The translations under genes were made by a program, and so were the position numbers. This document shows, in pieces, positions 46,238 to 57,704 of a DNA stretch of 64,000 nt. The notes under the pieces are model-generated. The model was not told the DNA's origin, ran no database searches, and saw nothing but the letters and a program-made list of their open reading frames with translations. This DNA comes from Takakia lepidozioides. Taxonomy: Eukaryota; Streptophyta; Takakiopsida; Takakiales; Takakiaceae. The stretch covers positions 7,128,001 through 7,192,000 of the forward strand of contig CM060733.1 in assembly GCA_030704615.1 (NCBI GenBank). Reading direction: 5' to 3'. Position 1 is the first letter of the stretch; each line of letters starts with the position of its first letter.

Positions 46238-46726
46238 CTAGTGGAGTGGAGGCCCGTCCGCGGTTTCCACCATCCTTCTCAGACGAGCCACAAACCGGGT
46301 CACTTGTGGACTCAGAGCAATAAGACGGATCATTTCTGGACTCGGAGCAATACTTTGTTCTGCTCTAACTAAGTTTGTAAATGGGGCAGAACTTGCGAGC
46401 TCAGTAGACCTGAGTGGCCTGGGGCGGGGTGGAATTCCAGGAGCTTCATACCACCTTGCCGTCACTGTCGTTTGTTCCTCAGGCCCGCCATAGATGGGGA
46501 TTACCTTGTCAGGTTCGATAGCTTCCATGTACACGGGGCACAATTTGTCGAAGCCCCTATTAAGCCACCGATAGATGCAAGACCAGCAAAATGCATGGCC
46601 GCACCTGGTAAGTACAGGTTCACTGGGAAGGTCGAGGCAGATATTGCACTCGAAGGTAGAGCTACGCCTGATCCTGCTCGACACCAGAGGGATCGTAGTG
46701 CCAATTGCAGGAATGTTGGTGGCCAT
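46238..46726 (-). CDS. RING-type E3 ubiquitin ligase of the RMA/RNF5 kind, RING altered
   Basis: The minus-strand frame of 162 codons from ATG 46726 contains FECNICLDLPSEPVLTRCGH then FCWSCIYRWLN and a LCPVYMEAI segment, followed by VIPIYGG. Spacing and context match the C3HC4 RING of RMA1/RNF5 ligases, which ubiquitinate proteins at the ER membrane. Two oddities stand out. The last zinc ligand (CPxC) is Tyr (CPVY), and the usual C-terminal membrane anchor is not evident. The start was chosen because it follows a good acceptor (ctgtccag then ATGG). A donor (ACAG then GTGAGA) lies at 46883/46882, so a 5' UTR exon above 46882 is likely. An unspliced start at 46738 (MSVQ) is possible. It lies where the body of PPR relic D should be. 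Confidence 0.6.
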   Translation of the reverse strand: MATNIPAIGTTIPLVSSRIRRSSTFECNICLDLPSEPVLTRCGHAFCWSCIYRWLNRGFDKLCPVYMEAIEPDKVIPIYGGPEEQTTVTARWYEAPGIPPRPRPLRSTELASSAPFTNLVRAEQSIAPSPEMIRLIALSPQVTRFVARLRRMVETADGPPLH

Positions 46727-46999
46727 CTGGACAGACATAAACAACAACAGCACTTAGAGGGACCCGTGGAAAATTCAACAAAGAGAAAATCTGATTTAAG
46801 ATCAGAGTATATAGATATTTACAGACTGAACAAATATTGAGCTTGCAAGAGATTAGAAAATGAAACAGCAGCGAAATCTCACCTGTACCGCAGAACAAGG
46901 TAGCCCACCACGGAAAACGGCGCAGACATCGTGAAACTACTGTAGAATGGAGAAGAGCGGCGAGAGAGAGACTGTGTGAACAACTACAGAAAAGTAGTT

Positions 47000-47792
47000 G
47001 GCCTGAATCCACTCTGGATAGTCACCTGGATAATCCACCTGCTTACCCTCTGCTAGGCTTTTCATGTTGATGCAAACCTGCAAGAGAGAGAAGCAGATCT
47101 TGGAGTCGACTCAAATGCCTAGTTGGCTCAACCCGTGCCCGATTCCAACAATTGTGCCCGATTCAACACTGCCATCCTGCACAATCAAAAGTTCTTAGCT
47201 ACAAACCTTAGACCAAAGTCACATAGTATATCTCATTGCTGTGAGATACTTCAAAGGAAAGATCACTAAACCCTAAACCTTCCAAAACTTCTACAGTGTT
47301 CTGCTTTTCAGATCTGTTTGAAATAGAACCCTCAAAAGATTCTTGGGCGTGACCTCATGGGCATTAAAATCATCACCAGTTTTTGTTTGACCTTGTAAAT
47401 TGGCAGCTAACTCTTTGCCAAGAAGGGTATGACCAACCCTGAATTCAAAGTCCCTGGTTTGAGCACTTACATCTGAATAGCTTCAGGAACATCCTTGCAC
47501 AGACCAGGCTACAACACCAAAGCTCTAAAAAGGCAGTAATTGCTGCTAGTAACAATAAGAACTTTTCTTACTGCTTTTCCACAAAGGTGAGCAAAAATGG
47601 CATTCCTTTACGCAACTAGGGATGCAATCTATTCCACAAAATATTATCATGCCAGTTTCAGTCATAAGCCGTCCTTGACAGACTATCTAATGTGCTAATG
47701 AAGACCACCTCACCTTATGAAACATGTTGTCCCACCTCTGTGAAGAATCTGAGAAGAACTCCTGCAGAGCCATTCTTTGCTCATTCCTTGAT
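47000..47792 (-). pseudogene. PPR locus relic D: PDF-motif exons plus first PPR segment
   Basis: Three relics lie in the order expected of this family. At 47792-47714 is a PDF first half (QEFFSDSSQRWDNMFHK, then donor GTGAGG), 79 bp against 80 in loci A and B. At about 47490-47420 is a block matching the second PDF exon of B at the nucleotide level (gaccaaccctgaattcaaag against gaccaaccctcaatccaaag on the plus strand). At about 47165-47000 is the start of a PPR segment (LLQVCINMKSLAEGKQV, EWIQAN). The PPR repeats and DYW that should follow are absent; the RING gene occupies that side. It starts only about 70 bp downstream of the end of locus B, so it is a tandem duplicate that lost most of its length. 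Confidence 0.65.
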
Positions 47793-47864
47793 CTGCATGC
47801 AAGGACTGCAAGGATTCTACGAGGATTCTAGGTCTTCCAAAAAAACACCCTGCCAATACTTGCA

Positions 47865-50800
47865 TCACCAATAATCCCCACAAGTACAAGCCCCATCTTG
47901 GAAGTGGTGAAAGCGATTGGCATCCCTTACAACAACTGTTCGCCCTTCTATCTTTGAGATGAACTTGATGGCAGTGTGGCAGTCACCACACACACGAAGG
48001 TTTTTTATGATGGTGAGAGGTGTCTGAGGGGGCGTGTTCATGAGTCCAAAAGCAATGGCCAGTTTCTCACTGTGGTAGGTAAGAGAAAGTTCCTTTTGCT
48101 CCTCTTCCACATCGTGCAAAATAAAGCGAGTGTCAGGCACATACCCCACCAGCTTCATCCGCTCATACACTCTCTTCAGTTCAGCATGGATCTCCTCAAT
48201 TTGAGGATGCAATTTGTCTTCTACAAGGAACCTATGCACCTGGTTGTCAACCTCAATGCAGCTGCAACCAGGCTCCTTCCGCACACCTCTATCCTCCATC
48301 ATTTTTCTCACCTTTGATGCATCGTCCCATCTACCAGCTGAAGCATAGATGTTTGCAAGCAGCACATATGCTGCAGCATGCTGAGGATCACAAATGATAA
48401 TGTTTTTTGCTGCCCGCTCTGCTACCTCCACATTGCTATGAGTTCTGCATGCACCAAGCAAGGCCCTCCACACCACAGCTCCCGGTTTGATTGGCATTTT
48501 GTTAATGAAGTCCTCTGCCTCTTTCAATCTCCCTGCACGACCAAGAAGGTCCACCATGCAGCCAAAATGCTCCACTGTAGGAGTAAGGCCATAATCACAA
48601 TTCATGGAATCAAAGTAGTGACGGCCTTCATAAACCAAGCCCACATGGCTACAAGCTGACAGAAGAGATATAAATGTGATAGCATTCGGTTTCAAGCCTT
48701 GCCCTTGCATTTGTTGAAACAGTTCCAGGGCCTCCCTACCACACCCATGTTGGGCATATCCTTCGATCATTGCACTCCATGAGACCACATCTCGTCGAGC
48801 CATATTGTCAAACACTTGACGTGCATCCTTTACACTTCTGCATTTGCCATACATGTCAACTAGGGCATTCTCCAAAATCAAATCTGGTGCAATTCCAGCC
48901 TTGACTATATCAGCATGGACTTCTTTGCCTTTTTCAAGAGATCCTACACTGGCACATGCATTGAGCACACAAGTGAACATGATCCTGTCAGGCATTAATC
49001 CTTCCTTCTGCATTTCTTCGTAGACCGCGAAAGCTTCCCTACCATACCCTCGCTGAGCATATCCTGCAATCATCGCACTCCATGAGACTATATTTCGTGA
49101 GGCCATCTTCTCAAACACTTCGCAAGCATCCTTCATGCTCCCACATTTGGCATACATGTCGACAAGGGAATTTTCCAGGATGGTATCCAGAGGAATTCCA
49201 CTTTTGCTGATGTCAGCATGGACTCGCTTGCCCTTTTCAAGGGCTCTTAGGCTGGCACAAGCATTGAGAATGCACGTAAATGTGACCCCGTCAGGCCTCA
49301 CCCCTTTCACATACATTTGCTCATAGGTCTTAAAAGCCTCCTCAGCACGCCCATGCTTTGCATATGCTGCCATCATCATTGTCCATGTAAACACATCTCG
49401 ATCAGGCATTTTGTCAAACACTTGGCGTGCATCAACCATGCTCCCACACTTGGCATAGAATTTTACAAGGTTATTAAGTACATATATTTTTGGTTTGAAT
49501 CCACTTAGAATAATGTGGGCATGCACCTTCTTTCCTTCTGCTAGGTTGTTCTTGTTCATGCACTCCTGCAACAGACACATGTAAGTATTGGAGTCTGCCC
49601 TAATGCCTGGTTGGTTCAAAATTCGCAGTGCATCTTTCAGTCGTCCTGCCTTACATAGTGCCCTCACATTCCCACACGTGCCAGAAGAGTCCTTATTGAT
49701 TCCCTTTCTTGGCCCTCTTTCGAAACCGATGGTGCTACCCTTGGTGCCAGTCTGATGTTCAGTAAACAACAGTGACAGATTCAACCCTGCCAACCTGCAT
49801 GCCTTTCAACTCTTAGTTGCTACCCCTGACAATGTCTCAAATTCACACACTCCATCCCGAAGCTATTAATTACTTCCAAGAAGGATCTCTTTATAAGGAC
49901 AGGCTTCTTGCTCCATGCAGACAGGTTTATAATCTGTTGCAGTCATATAGTTTGACAATCACCAAGAACAAACTCCACAATTTTGTTTGTTTGACTTGCA
50001 AACCTTGACTCTCAGTGAATCAGTACCGGTTGTATTCTAGGCCTGGCGCTCCATGGTGAACCTCAACATTGGAACCATCCCCAAAATGTGCTCGACCTTG
50101 TCTCATGGCAGCTACCGCTGCTTTCACCCAAGGAGGGTTCGACCAACCCTCAATCCAAAGGACCTCCTTAGTGCGCTTATGTCTGAAGTCTGGCGATCTT
50201 GCATTTTTCTGTGGAAACCACCGGTCTGCAGCTGAGCAGCAATAACTTTACCCATAGCTTCACATACACCGGGCTACAACCACCAATGCCACAATTATAA
50301 ACAATCAACTTCAACTCTATTGTATTTTAACCACTGATCCAGATATTGCCATCACTTCAGGATATTGCCCTTCAGAAAAAAAAAACTCTTGCAAATATGA
50401 CATCTTAACTGTCATTGACTGGAAATATCTTCCATGTGCGAGAACACATTGTAGCGAGGACGATTACTTGAAAACGTCATTTCTATCCTAGGAGCTAAAG
50501 GAGATTGGGTAACCATAGAGATACCCTAACCTTATCAGCCCTGTTGTCCCACCACTGTGAAGGATCTGACATGAACTCCTGCCAAAGCTGTTCGATGTTC
50601 AGAGTTTGACCTGCATGTAACACCATAGAAATTGGTTCTTTCAAGCCACAAACAAGCATGAAAATAACTACCCCTCTCTCTCGCTCATACTAAGCTATCA
50701 AACAGTTCAGATATTCAAGAACATCATGAAAAGAAGAAATCAGTGTCGATTGCACTCAATTTCATCTATAGCCCTTAGCCCTTGTATGATCACAAAGTGA

Positions 50801-50957
50801 ACTTTTCCAGCCAAATGGAAACATTTCGGCTGGAACCGGCCAAGGAAAACCCATCACTCGGAATCACCAATTCAGATGATTCCATGATTTACACAAAGAG
50901 ATACATGTCCACACCTTTGTTTTGTTCTCCCATAGGCTGGGCGAGCGCCATGGCCAT
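47865..50957 (-). CDS. PPR-DYW organelle RNA-editing factor B with an N-terminal PDF motif (intact)
   Basis: Proposed exons on the minus strand are 50957-50915, 50610-50531, 50208-50076 and 49786-47865; phases agree and give about 725 residues. An in-frame ATG at 51116 would add 53. Exons 2 and 3 join into a PDF motif: [19 protein letters not shown], then [19 protein letters not shown] and NPPWVKAAV. Exon 4 holds a linker, about a dozen PLS-type PPR motifs ([36 protein letters not shown]), E1/E2 ([18 protein letters not shown]), the PG box ([15 protein letters not shown]) and a full DYW deaminase: [35 protein letters not shown], ending CGDYW. DYW proteins bind one RNA site in mitochondria or plastids and convert C to U; HSE and CxxCH are the zinc and catalytic residues. 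OSB PDF motifs bind single-stranded nucleic acid. Splice sites in exons 1-4 are mirrored in pseudogene C. The N-terminal presequence is not obvious. Confidence 0.8.
50076..50610 (-). other. Two exons encoding the PDF motif of locus B
   Basis: Exon 50610-50531 (80 bp) follows a tacatgcag acceptor and ends at AAG then GTTAGG. Exon 50208-50076 (133 bp) follows a tttccacag acceptor and ends GATG then GTTCCA in phase 1. The PDF motif, named for its Pro-Asp-Phe, is a short module of organellar single-stranded-DNA-binding (OSB) proteins. Its hallmarks seen here are WWDNR, PDFRHK, LW and NPPWVK. Confidence 0.7.
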
Positions 50958-50959
50958 CA

Positions 50960-53550
50960 ATTGCGAGCCTCTCGATCCCGGAACTTCCAAGATGGATGCC
51001 CATTTCAACTGCAGAACCTGGCCCGCTAATCTGCGATACTGTTTGAAGCCTCCCACCCATTCCGAGCAAGGAGACGTCAGGGTTTTGGGTATGGCTTCTC
51101 CGCAGCGCGCTGCCATCCCTGCGCTCGCCAAGACACTTTTGCTCCCGAGGAGATTGACAGAATGCCATCACCCATGGATGAATACGTGACCCCGTTTGAT
51201 GGATGACGACATCCATCTCAAAATTCTTTCGTCACGTTAGGCCTTCGCGTTCCATTCCATCCGATTGAAAAATGGTGAAGGCAAGTGTGACAATATAAAA
51301 CGATGGTTCTAATTTTTTCCCCTCCTATGTAGACGATTTTTCCTGATCAGGTGACCACAATCCGCGTTTCCGCCTTACAAAGCAATCCTCAAAACTCTCA
51401 AAAGAGAGAGAGAGAAAAGTGTTTCGACTGAAGCCAGCGTAAATAAGAGCCGCTCAATACATAGGTAAGCAATGCAATTTTCTTTCAATGCGGCATAATT
51501 CACATCTTTTACACTTTCGCTCATTTGATATCTCCACCCCCAACAAAAGGAAAAGCCTAGACGGCGCCTGAACCTTGCATAATTGAGAACCACTCTGCCT
51601 TTTCAATTGGCGGCCCTTTGCACTATAAAAACACAACCTCTTTGGGCAATGTGGGACCACCAACTCATTCCCAAGGAAGTGTAAAAATAAAAATAAAAAT
51701 ATGAGGTCTCTTGAAGGGAGCGTAACTTATGGTGTCTCTTTCACCACAAGGGCCATTGCGTTCCAGCTGAAAGGTGGACACCAGTGTTGGCCGGGTATCA
51801 CATTTTGGGCATATTGAAGGGTCCGGATAAGGCATATTGATTTAAAGTGGTATGGAGGCGGTTATATATAATATAGAGGTTCAAAAATTAAGTCGGTTAT
51901 AGGTTATCAATAGAAGGGTACCCAAAAAAAGTGTCTCGGTTATCAACATGTCGGTTATCCAAGTGGAAGACTACCGGGTCCTATATGTCATCAATAGTGG
52001 TTTTATTTTTTTATTTAAAAAACAAGGAAACACAAATTAGGACCTGTGAGAGGAAAAATTGATTTTCAGCTATGATATATTCAGAGGTTATTTTTTCCTC
52101 TTGTATCTCTTGGACGTTCATGTCCTTATTATAAAGCTTGAGGCCTCCGTCCCTCTTCTTTATATATATAGATTTCAAGAGGACCAGAAAAATAATAGTA
52201 ATAATAAAGAGACAAAACACAGATCAGAAACCTTAATGGAGGGATGAGAGAATTGATTGAAAAGATATCAATGGCGGCGTGACAGAGCAGATTGCATGGG
52301 GGCGAAATCAAATCAGTTGAAAGCATTTCTCTTGGACCCTACACCTCCATTATCTAGAACCGCCTCTACGCTATACACACTTGCTCCGGATCTCACTCCG
52401 GGTATAACACCCTTACAATCACAACGCCCGGTTCTCTAGTCGGTTAGCGACCTCGATGGCCTTTGCCGGTTCTCTTCCATAGCGGTCCCTGCGGGCTGCA
52501 CTTTCCGGTTGGGCATGTATGCATAACCGCCGGGTATGAATGTCTAAATGACATACCCGGTTTGAACCCACAACCACATCCAACGTGGTATGTGCCCAGT
52601 GGGCTACATGCTGATTGTCCAAGGCTACATGCTGGTTGTCCAAGGAAGTGTAAATTATTGTGTTTCCTCATCCTCGAGGACTGCCTTTGGTTGGAAGATG
52701 GACCCTCAATCAGCTAGGTTATGCACAAGCAAGGTACAAACACCCAACCCTTGGGGCTACTTACTTGCTCTAGTGCCGACCCACCTCTATATTATAGGCT
52801 ACATGGCGTCCATCCACCACGCAAGCGTGAGCTTACAAGGGCATATTCCCCGAATTCCTGTGAAATTTCCACATCGAAATGAAATTGGTGAAACTAACAA
52901 TTATGCGAAACTAACACCTAAAGAACAAGTAGCCCATATACATGATGAACATGTTAACCCTATAGGCGTGGCTTTTTCTCAATGCAAAACCCACTAGTGC
53001 TTAGGTTTCAAGTGCCCAAATCACATATCATTTCTCAATGCAAAATTCAGTTTGTGCCAATAGCACATATCATTTCTCAATGTGAAATTCACCTAAACTA
53101 TCATTTCTCACTGAGAAATGCAATTTGTGCCCATAGCACATTTAATTTCTCAATGCGAAATCCACCAGAACTATCATTTCTCAGTACGAAATTCAATTTG
53201 TGCCCATAGCACATATCATTTCTCAATGCGAAATTCACCGCCGCCGCTATAGGTTTAGGGTTTTTGGCTACACTATTGAAGGTTTTGCCTAGCTGAATTG
53301 GCTACGTACAGATGCACCAAAAACTATACCTTCTTATGGTTTTAGTCCGTTTTGAAAACATATAACTCCTATGATCGAGGTTAAAAAACATAAAACTCCG
53401 GACTGTGGGTTGTGCTCACATGAGCGTGAGCGTGCTCACATGATACCAACCCCCCATCCTCTGCAATAACCTCAAATTCAATAGTTCTATCCATATGTGT
53501 GTGTGCGGGTCTATATACATATAATTAATTATGGTCACTATCTATTCACC
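50960..53550. other. Interval upstream of gene B, mostly repetitive
   Basis: GC is higher near 50940-51180, which may be the promoter and leader of gene B. The rest is non-coding. A dispersed-repeat arm lies at 51745-51799 (cacaagggccattgcgttcc then gtggacaccagtgttgg), similar to the left arm of the fold-back element at 53551. A 73-bp tandem repeat lies at 52980-53240. No gene recognised. Confidence 0.45.
52980..53240. repeat. 73-bp tandem repeat (about 3 units)
   Basis: The landmark gcacat(at/tt).atttctcaatg starts at 53063, 53136 and 53209, an exact 73-bp period; a partial unit lies upstream at 53022. Within each unit atttctca occurs twice. Confidence 0.8.
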
Positions 53551-54431
53551 CCCCAAGGGCTACTGCCTTCCGGCAAGAAGCTGGACACCTTTGTGACATC
53601 GATCGGTGAATTGAACCGACAAGAGACCCACAACCACTTCCCAAGTGTTATGTACCAGTGTTGGTCGGTTATCATTTTTTTCAAAGCTCATGAGGTTCAG
53701 GTTATACAAGTTGACTCACGCAATAATAACCTCTCGTTCTAGATGAAATATGCAAATTGAATGAAGGTTATTTACAGGTTACGGTTTTGAAAATTTGAAC
53801 AATATGTGTGGTCAGGGTTATTTGCCTATTCATAAGCAAATCATAACCTGCGGTGATATTTCATGTCGGGTCTTTGTTATAACTGAAATATAACCTTCCT
53901 ACCATCGATATAATTGAAGTACTCTAGGTGGCTGCAGAACCTATCGCTCAGGTTCAATGTGCCGTATCAACTTCAATGTACATAGTGAAAATAGGACACC
54001 AAAATAAAAGTACTATTTGCAGCGAAACCATAGCTACTGTAACTGCTTCCATCCACTTAAAAGATATCCGGGTCTGTTCTATGTCTTTAGATGCTATTCA
54101 CTCACAGGTGTTTCAGGGTGTTTCACGGAGTATTTGAGTTGTGTGGTACCGGCGGTGTTCAGTGTCCACTGTTATCTTTTATGCTCATAACCTCCGGCTA
54201 TAGTTACCCTTACCCGGCAAATAACCTGTAATTAACTGGGTGGTCCCTGATAACCGACCCACATTGGTATGTACCTGGTTGTCCCGTATAGTTCTCTCTT
54301 TATTTATACGGAACAAATATCATATCAAGATAGAACTCCAAACCAGTGACATAGGCTCAATGCGTGCTTACTACCTTGTATATTTACTTCAAAGGTGTCC
54401 ACCTTCCTAGCGGAAGGGAGTAACCCTTCGG
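53551..54431. mobile_element. Fold-back (MITE-like) element with long imperfect inverted arms
   Basis: The left arm 53551-53673 starts CCCCAAGGGCTACTGCCTTC, passes ctggacacctttgtg and ends tgtaccagtgttggtcggttatc. The right arm 54249-54431 is its imperfect reverse complement: gataaccgacccacattggt near 54249 and caaaggtgtccacc...ccttcgg at 54390-54431. No coding capacity is visible in the 880 bp. Single arms of the same family lie at 11831-11940 and 51745-51799, showing that it is dispersed. Target-site duplications were not resolved, and the superfamily is unknown. Confidence 0.65.
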
Positions 54432-54439
54432 AGTGAAGA

Positions 54440-57400
54440 GACACCAGAATTTACGCTTCCTTCGGGAAGCGTCAAATATAATATATGTATATTACATTTT
54501 TATTCTCTATTGGGTAGTGACTACTAGTAACAAGCAGCTAGTTGTGTATGGCTCTTTTTTATTCCACAGTGGAATATACTCTGAATTTGCTCAGGGGTTC
54601 TGGGTTTGTGGTCCACTTGTAGCTCTTTAATTTTTGATAACAAGCCCAATTGCAATAAGGCCTCTCTTTAGTTTGATTTACTGGTAGAAGGTGGTAAAAT
54701 GTGGGGTGTTGCTGGATACAGTAGGCATGATTGATTTTTGGGATGAAGACCAGGTTCTTAGTTCTTACTAAGCTGTCTTATACCAAAACCTGTTGTCTGT
54801 CTTTGTGAAGATTTGAATCAACTTGATGTAAATGGCCTTGTGGTCCTCGGTCTCGGTTCAAAAAAATTCCATGACCACTATCAATATGATTTACAATTAT
54901 GAAAGATAATTAAAAAATTATATATAAAAATAAAAAAATATAAAAAAATTGGCAAACAAAAGGTAATTTAGGTTAAATAGGATCAACTGTGCAGTTTTAA
55001 CTATTAGTAACTTTTAGGGCCTCAGTTGGCACATAATTATAACTACATGTGCAAAATCTGCAGCTTTACAGTAGAAATAATTTTGAAAGATTATTTGAAT
55101 CTATTTGCTGGCTCTCTTTCACACTGCAGACAAGGTCGGATCTAGTTCCATGGGGAGTGGCTGTGGAGAAAGGAGCAGAATGGAGAGAGAAAGAGCGAGG
55201 GGGAGGATGACGAGTCGAGGCACACAGATCTATGGCGCACACTGCGTGTATGACACTGCCTTCTGACAGAAACCGCCGCATACCACCTTTTTGGATTCTA
55301 GTGCGTGATAGGGTAGCTGCGCGGAATATGACTGGGTCCTTACCAATTTGGGCGTGCTGCCACATGAAAGCTTTTAACAAGTCTACCAGAGAATCATGGA
55401 GGAGAAAAGTGCTGAAACCGACCTGGTGCCCTTCACTCTGATATTAAAAGTTCTCTTTCTCTCTTTCTCACCCTCTGTCTCTCTTGGATACTGTTGGGTT
55501 CTGCTGGAATGGAGTCAGAGCCCTCACGCTTGCAGATTTGTTTCCCTTTCTGTCGAGATAGTGCACTTTTTCAGGGATCAGTTGCGTCCACCGTGTGTCG
55601 CATGCAGGCCTGTAGGTTGGCTTACTCTCCAGGGGTCCTGGGTTCTACCTTCAATGAAAGCTACATTGGCCCATGGGTAGAGCTGTGTGATTTGTGGATC
55701 TTTATCATAAATCTTACTAGTGCTAACTTAGTCCTCAGTCCTGACCATTGCTTTGCCGTATGTACTTGACTGTCGCTGCTTAGGTTACACGCTCGAGCAC
55801 GTCCTTTCTGTAAATTGGAAGAATTCATACAATCCCAAGATTAGCTAGCTAGCTGAATTTCGATGCATTCCATATGCATGCATCTGCGTCAATCACACTC
55901 CGCCTGGGATCTTCTATTATCTGGCGCATTCCGAAGTTTGCTCATTTCTCGAGCTCTTTGGTGCATTTGTCTGCTGAGCAAGGATCCACGCATATTTTCG
56001 TTGTAGATACGTACTCCGGTCCGACTGTTAGTTACATCTACAGGTCCAGTCTTCGATTGTTCTGCCAAGCTATGTTCTCGTCCCAGGTCGGCTCTTCCTC
56101 TGACTCTCCGTGCCGCTTGAGTTACATCTACAGGTCCAGTCTTCGATTGTTCTGCCAAGCTATGTTCTCGTCCCAGGTCGGCTCTTCCTCTGAGTCTCCT
56201 TACCGCTTGAGGTAGTTCCAGAGGCAGATTCTCCTCGGGACACCAGCATTTCAGAATCTAACAGATCCACACATTACACTCTTATTTAGTGCAATTGCGC
56301 GTGCACGGCTTACGAGTAGATCGCATTGGTAAGCAGGTCGAGGAGCTGTGGACTGTTCACAGGCCAGGTGAGAAGCCTGACCTCCACATAGAGAGTAGCT
56401 CCAGGTTGAGTGACTGATATATCTCGAGAAGGATCCTTATGTACGTGTATACATGTATATCGACCATGAGAGAGTTGACATTCTTTCCAATGGGACGCAC
56501 TAGACTCTCTTTTCGTCCGGGGCCAATCTTTTTTACACAAAAAAAAAGTGCTGTGCATCATTCCTCGAAGCGTTCTTATATGCTGCTCCGTGTTGTGAAA
56601 GGGCAACTTCGGTCATCTAGCGCTCAAGATTTACTTCAAGAACAGGCACCTGGGCCTTTAGTTCACAACGGCCTAACTAGTTCGGGGATGCAGCTATTTA
56701 GAGCCTCGCCTGCAAGCAAAGGCTGGCCGTCCAAGCCCCTCCGCGCTCTGTTGGATACATTGTGACGGGCACTAATTAGGACCCGAGCAGTTTGCCCTTT
56801 CATCCATGGTGCGCATGATCCAGGGATTCTTCCAGGGTCCAGCAACGTAAAGACTGGTCTTGGTTTTATTTGCACTCAACTTCCTAGCTGTGGATGTCAG
56901 CGTGCAAACTTGTTGTTTGAACCGTTAGCACTGAGCATTCAAGTGGTCTCTAGCTCGATATGTGTTTGGAACACATCTTGATGCTTAAGTCATAGACGGA
57001 CAGGAGGTCGTTAACCTGCCTGTGTTGAAAGTTTTCAGACAATTCTTTGCACTAAATATGCTTCTGCTTGTACATGTACATATTTGATTCTCTAGTTCTG
57101 TCGCCCAGGGGTAATTTAATCAGGAGTCGATCTTTATTCCTCCAGAAACTGTCTCTGATCAATATATTTCTGGTGCCGACGCTTACATGCTTTTTAGACC
57201 AGTTGCATACCCATTATGCCATGGGTAGATATCTGCCTGGATGAATAGCCTCCTGGGCTCCTCGCCCGCAGTGACCAAAGCGAGCTCTAGCCTCCATGCT
57301 CTCAACCACTTGAAACGTTCTTGAGTGTCCAATCAGTTGCCTGGCCCCGGATGATTTTCAAATATGGAATTCTGAGACCGTTGTAATATAGAAAACGTAT

Positions 57401-57704
57401 CTGCAGGTGCAGTTTCACTCATGACCGCCCGAGCTGAAACAATCTTCGTGCAGACTTGTGGAATGAATACAGCTCTCTTCCAGAAGCAAAAATCTGATCA
57501 ATTTCAGTACTCTGATTAATTACTGTGTACAGGTTGGTCTAGTTTCTTTGGGATTCTCATTTTGTGATTTATTTAACAAAGTATTCTTCGAAGGACAGTG
57601 ATGTTGGACTTACTGGCAGAATAGTGCATGTGTCACAGTTCTGAATACTGATTACTTAACAGGTTTCTCTAAACCCCAGGTTTCGACTCTAAGACCTTGT
57701 CAAC
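54440..57704. other. Intergenic interval before the KAI2-like gene
   Basis: No gene recognised. An A/T-rich run lies at 54900-54960. A 90-bp tandem duplication lies at 56031-56210. Immediately before the KAI2-like start, acceptor-like sequences at about 57661 and 57681 suggest a spliced 5' UTR. Confidence 0.45.
56031..56210 (+). repeat. 90-bp near-identical tandem duplication
   Basis: The block starting gttacatctacaggtccag is at 56031 and again at 56121. The copies differ at only a few bases (gactctccgtgcc against gagtctccttacc). Being a multiple of three, it extends a plus-strand ORF (55874-56215) by a repeated 30-residue unit; I do not recognise that ORF. Confidence 0.9.

Noticed and set aside
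50766-51116. An OB-fold (single-stranded-DNA-binding domain) upstream of the PDF motif of gene B
   Set aside because: A segment reading LAGQVLQLKWASILEV and a later EWVFLGRFQ-like stretch hint at one, but two TGA stops intervene, and the paralogue C matches this place only from the MAM/MAV start onward. I keep only the short first exon.
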